Source: Nitrospinota bacterium (GTDB lineage Bacteria; Nitrospinota_A; UBA7883; JACRLM01). From it: a stretch of 64,000 nucleotides of DNA. Location of the stretch: contig JACQXA010000002.1 in the NCBI GenBank assembly GCA_016208975.1, positions 62,001-126,000 on the forward strand, written 5' to 3'. The notes under the pieces are model-generated. The model searched no databases and was not told the DNA's origin. It was given only the letters and a program-made list of their open reading frames with translations. The position numbers and the translations under genes are program-made. Shown piece after piece: positions 61,255 through 64,000 of this stretch (position 1 is its first letter; the number at the start of each line of letters is the position of its first letter).

Positions 61255-61650
61255 TCAGTACTGCTTCTCGTAACTGGCAAGGTCGGTATTCGGCTCCCGC
61301 TTCTTCCAGTAGGTGGCGGCGCTCTTGTCTATTCGCCTGTCCATGGGGTCCTTGCCCAGGGCGCGCATGATAAGCCCCGTGGGGGTGATGATCAAATAAA
61401 ACACGATGGCCAGCAACAGCCGCGTGTTAAACCACGCCAGAGCCGCGGCGAACTTTATCCAAAGCCGGTAGAAGGGCAGAAGCGCCATGGGGGCGAAAGC
61501 CGCGAAGAAGGCGAAGAACGCCGACGCGCCTAGGAAATAAGGATAGGCCGCCCGCCCGCGCCACCACAAAATCCCGCCGATGACGCCGAAGATGACGGTG
61601 AAACCTGTCCAGGTTGTTCGTACTTCTTTTACGCTCTCGCCTATGGCCAT
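61255..61650 (-). CDS. SxtJ family membrane protein
   Basis: This 131-residue protein has three or four hydrophobic helices (FTVIFGVIGGILWW, YPYFLGASAFFAFFAAFAPMALLPFYRLWI, LLLAIVFYLIITPTGLIMRALG) and the conserved tail DPMDRRIDKSAATYWKKRE. This is the SxtJ pattern, named from the saxitoxin cluster, where its role is unknown. Its ATG lies in the stop of the carbamoyltransferase (TAATG), so translation is coupled. The constant association suggests a membrane partner of the carbamoyltransferase. Confidence 0.9.
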   Translation of the reverse strand: MAIGESVKEVRTTWTGFTVIFGVIGGILWWRGRAAYPYFLGASAFFAFFAAFAPMALLPFYRLWIKFAAALAWFNTRLLLAIVFYLIITPTGLIMRALGKDPMDRRIDKSAATYWKKREPNTDLASYEKQY

Positions 61651-63470
61651 TAGTCCAGCTCGAACTCCTTTTGCCAGTCGGTGTCCCCCTCAAGGGCGGG
61701 CTGTTGGGTCTTGTCCAGCACATAGTTGCCCAGCACCAGGTAATCCATGTTGGTGCGCATGAAACACTTGTAGGCCTCGGCGGGCCTGCAAACGATGGGT
61801 TCGCCCCGCACGTTGAAGGAGGTGTTGATTATCACCGGGCAACCGGTGATCCGCTCGAATTTCTTTATCAGCTCGTAATATGCGCCGTTGCGCTCCCTGT
61901 CCACGGTCTGGAGCCGGGCAGAATAGTCCACGTGGGTTATGGCCGGTATGTCCGACCGGGGGACGTTGAGCTTCTCTATGCCGAAAAGCTGTTCCTGCTC
62001 GGCGGTCATGGCCTTGCGGTGATCGTTCCGCACCGGGGCCACCATGAGCATGTAAGGGCTCTCGGCGTCATAATCGAAATAATCCGCCACCCGCTCCCGC
62101 AATACCGACGGGGCGAAGGGGCGGAACGATTCGCGGAATTTTATCTTCAGGTTCATCACCGACTGCATCTCCGGGGAGCGCGCGTCGCCGATGATGCTCC
62201 GGGCCCCCAGGGCGCGCGGGCCGAACTCCATGGGCCCGTAGAACCAGCCTATGACCTTTTCCGAGGCGACAAGTTTGGCCACGGCCGTGGTCAATTCGTC
62301 CTCGCTGGAATATTTTGTGAACGGGGCGCCGCTTTCCTCCAAGTATTTTCCGATTTCCTCGTCGGAATAATGGGGGCCAAGGTAAGAGCCCCTCTGAACG
62401 TCCCGTTTGCCGTCGGCCTTCCTGGGTTGGCCTTCCACCTTGTGCCAGGCGAACAGCGCCGCTCCCAAGGCCCCTCCGGCGTCTCCGGCGGCGGGCTGTA
62501 CCCATATCTCGTCAAAAACCTTCTCGGCCAGCAGTTTCCCGTTGGCCACGCAGTTCAAAGCCACACCCCCGGCCAGGCAAAGCCTGGAAAGGCCGGTCAC
62601 CTTCCGGGCATGGCGGCCCATGCGCAACATGGCCTCCTCGGTCACCACTTGCACCGACCGGGCCAGGTCCATCTCTTTCTGGGAAAGCCGGGTCTCCGGT
62701 TTTCTGGGCGGGCCGCCGAACAGGGCGTGGAATTTTTCCGATGTCATGGTAAGCCCGGCGCCGTAGTTGAAATAGCCCATGTCCAGCTTGAAGGAGCCGT
62801 CTTCCTTGAGGTCTATTAAATGCTTGTAGATGAGATCCACATATTTCGGCTCTCCATAAGGGGCCAGGCCCATCACCTTGTACTCGCCGGAATTCACCTT
62901 GAACCCGGTGTAGTAGGTGAACGCCGAATATAAAAGCCCCAGCGAATGGGGGAAATGCATTTCGTAGAGCAACTCCAGGCCGTTACCCCTGCCCACGCCC
63001 AGCGAGGTGGTGGCCCACTCCCCCACCCCGTCCACGGTCAAAATGGCCGCCTCTTCAAAGGGCGACGGGTAGAAGGCCGAGCCCGCGTGGGACTCGTGAT
63101 GCTCCGGGAATATTATCTTCCCCTCGTATCCCAGCTTTTCGCGGAGGTGGTCCCGCATCCACAGCTTTTCCTTCAGCCACAGGGGGATGGCCTTGAAGAA
63201 CGTGGTGATCCCCTGCGGAGCGTAAGCCAGGTAGGTCTCAAGGATGCGCTCGAACTTTATCCAGGGTTTGTCATAGAAAGCCACGGCCCCGAGGTCGGCC
63301 ACGGTGATGCCCGCCTTCTCCAGACAGAACCGCACCGCGTGCTCCGGATAGTCGGCGTCGTGCTTTTTCCGCGTGAAACGTTCCTCCTGGGCGGCGGCCA
63401 CTATCTGGCCGTCTTTCAACAGCGCCGCGGCGGAGTCGTGATAGAACGCGGATATCCCCAGTATGTAAAT
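61650..63470 (-). CDS. Carbamoyltransferase (NodU/CmcH family), probable ATT start
   Basis: This 606-residue enzyme moves a carbamoyl group from carbamoyl phosphate, through carbamoyl-AMP, to a hydroxyl of a sugar. The N-terminal Kae1-like half has ILGISAFYHDSAAALLKDG, EERFTRKKHD, ILTVDGVGEW and LCLAGGVALNCVANGK. The C-terminal half has GPMEFGPRALGARSIIGD and PVIINTSFNVRGEPIV. The family always begins close to the ILGIS segment. In frame the only codons between an upstream TAA (63474-63476) and ATA-CTG-GGG are GCC, ATT and TAC. GGGAG stands 8 bp before ATT 63470, so ATT is the likely initiator. The next canonical start, TTG 63419, would delete the first active-site segment. Confidence 0.9.
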   Translation of the reverse strand: MYILGISAFYHDSAAALLKDGQIVAAAQEERFTRKKHDADYPEHAVRFCLEKAGITVADLGAVAFYDKPWIKFERILETYLAYAPQGITTFFKAIPLWLKEKLWMRDHLREKLGYEGKIIFPEHHESHAGSAFYPSPFEEAAILTVDGVGEWATTSLGVGRGNGLELLYEMHFPHSLGLLYSAFTYYTGFKVNSGEYKVMGLAPYGEPKYVDLIYKHLIDLKEDGSFKLDMGYFNYGAGLTMTSEKFHALFGGPPRKPETRLSQKEMDLARSVQVVTEEAMLRMGRHARKVTGLSRLCLAGGVALNCVANGKLLAEKVFDEIWVQPAAGDAGGALGAALFAWHKVEGQPRKADGKRDVQRGSYLGPHYSDEEIGKYLEESGAPFTKYSSEDELTTAVAKLVASEKVIGWFYGPMEFGPRALGARSIIGDARSPEMQSVMNLKIKFRESFRPFAPSVLRERVADYFDYDAESPYMLMVAPVRNDHRKAMTAEQEQLFGIEKLNVPRSDIPAITHVDYSARLQTVDRERNGAYYELIKKFERITGCPVIINTSFNVRGEPIVCRPAEAYKCFMRTNMDYLVLGNYVLDKTQQPALEGDTDWQKEFELD

Positions 63471-63509
63471 GGCTTATTCTCCCAATTAAAAGGAACCGCC
63501 CGGTGGCTT

Positions 63510-63668
63510 CTAGAACAACGTGTATATGAAAGGCGCCAAAGCGGAACCTTCCGTGAACACGATGAGCGCCCCGAGGGCCAGCAGAATAAGAATTATGGGC
63601 CCCAGCCAGAATTTTTTCCTGACTTTAAGGAAATCCCAGAACTCTCCCAACACTGAAGACTTGGACAT
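63510..63668 (-). CDS. DUF5989 family small membrane protein
   Basis: This 52-residue protein begins MSKSSVLGEFWDFLKVRKKFWLGPI and continues with one hydrophobic helix (ILILLALGALIVFTEGSALAPFIYTLF). FWDFLKVRKKFWL with a following helix is the DUF5989 pattern. It lies 39 bp before the carbamoyltransferase start on the same strand; DUF5989, carbamoyltransferase and SxtJ commonly occur together. ATG 63668 is preferred to longer readings. It is probably a membrane anchor or partner in the same reaction, which is inference. Confidence 0.87.
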   Translation of the reverse strand: MSKSSVLGEFWDFLKVRKKFWLGPIILILLALGALIVFTEGSALAPFIYTLF

Positions 63669-63778
63669 GTAATCACCGCTATTTGATATAGTTCGCTCCC
63701 GCGCCCGCCACTGCGGACACAAGTTGAGGTGGGATTTTACCCCATCAACCACCCTCAATTCAAATTTTTCTGCCCATG

Positions 63779-63929
63779 GGTAGTGTCCCAGTTTGAATCT
63801 CAAATAATTGACAGATCCTTCATTCCGCTTGCGCTTCGCTCAGGATGACAATGTTATCAACGGCTTTTATCTTGTCATTCTGAGCGTAAGTGAAGAATCT
63901 CCCCTGCGCTTTCAAACTGGGACACCACC
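63779..63929 (+). mobile_element. 151-bp MITE, copy 6 (orientation A, perfect target duplication)
   Basis: Ends GGTAGTGTCCCAGTTTGAA and closing GACACCACC; 151 bp. Flanks are TGCCCATG on both sides (63771-63778 and 63930-63937), a perfect 8-bp target duplication. It lies upstream of the DUF5989 gene. No gene is visible between it and the right edge. Confidence 0.95.
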
Positions 63930-64000
63930 TGCCCATGCCGGGGGCAAACAGCCAGCGCCGGGAATGGTAAAATGGTTTAATGGTTTTAAAATACACACAT

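Noticed and set aside
61614-62819. 401-codon plus-strand frame opposite the carbamoyltransferase
   Set aside because: Antisense shadow of a highly conserved enzyme; no motif or ribosome site.
3463-63929. CRISPR-like array from the regular 151-bp repeats
   Set aside because: The copies are dispersed by many kilobases, lie in both orientations and have transposon ends; there are no spacers and no cas genes.

Overview
The window looks like a GC-rich Gram-negative bacterial chromosome. It carries a lipid A kinase (LpxK), surface-glycan genes, multihaem periplasmic cytochromes and a multi-gene chemosensory operon. Nothing here fixes the phylum. The mix would suit an environmental Nitrospinota, Nitrospirota or Desulfobacterota-like lineage, but that is a guess. 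I saw no plasmid or phage backbone and no CRISPR array.

Layout. (1) 1-13370 is a surface polysaccharide locus. It has a glutamine-dependent asparagine synthase-like amidotransferase, an SQD1-type UDP-sulfoquinovose synthase homologue, four further SDR or nucleotidyltransferase sugar-nucleotide enzymes, a DegT aminotransferase, two GT4 and one GT2 glycosyltransferases and a methyltransferase. An MntA/HepT toxin-antitoxin pair interrupts it. (2) 13700-18400 holds housekeeping genes: an RRM RNA-binding protein followed by an RhlE helicase, an MFS transporter and pyruvate kinase. (3) 18423-30732, minus strand, is a Wsp-like chemosensory operon: CheR-TPR, a double CheW, an MCP, CheA-REC and CheB, then two complex histidine kinases, one with a periplasmic haem-type domain. 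(4) 30811-35217, minus strand, is an ECF sigma factor and zinc-finger anti-sigma followed by two secreted proteins with Asn-Pro-Cys motifs, a pentahaem cytochrome, a 40-residue Cys-rich membrane protein, a periplasmic thioredoxin and CcdA. I consider this the best candidate for an undescribed system. (5) 35264-42046 holds two SRPBCC proteins, a TetR regulator, a truncated VOC gene, and a Ser/Thr kinase-TPR gene paired with a ClpA/ClpC-like ATPase. (6) 42150-51823 is a patchwork: a CmcI-like enzyme, a higBA module between 28-bp direct repeats, an IS3 remnant, a LolCDE-like export operon with a LolA-like protein, an outer-membrane barrel and a 39-residue membrane peptide, a TetR regulator and tRNA-Asn. 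(7) 52155-63668 holds lpxK and a second glycan locus (SGNH hydrolase, probable QuiNAc-type initiation genes, GT-C, a methyltransferase-GT2 fusion, GDP-fucose synthase, and DUF5989/carbamoyltransferase/SxtJ).

Six copies of one 151-bp element sit between genes across the whole window. They have 19-bp inverted ends; two are flanked by perfect 8-bp target duplications and two by near-perfect ones. They are a non-autonomous transposon (MITE) family whose body is itself a long imperfect hairpin.

How the parts fit: the two glycan loci together could supply, assemble and decorate (carbamoyl, sulfo, methyl, amino) a surface polymer on an LPS-type outer membrane. The chemosensory operon probably controls a non-flagellar output. 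The ECF cluster appears to be a self-regulated periplasmic thiol/haem module. All functions are inferred from sequence motifs read by eye; no database search was run.
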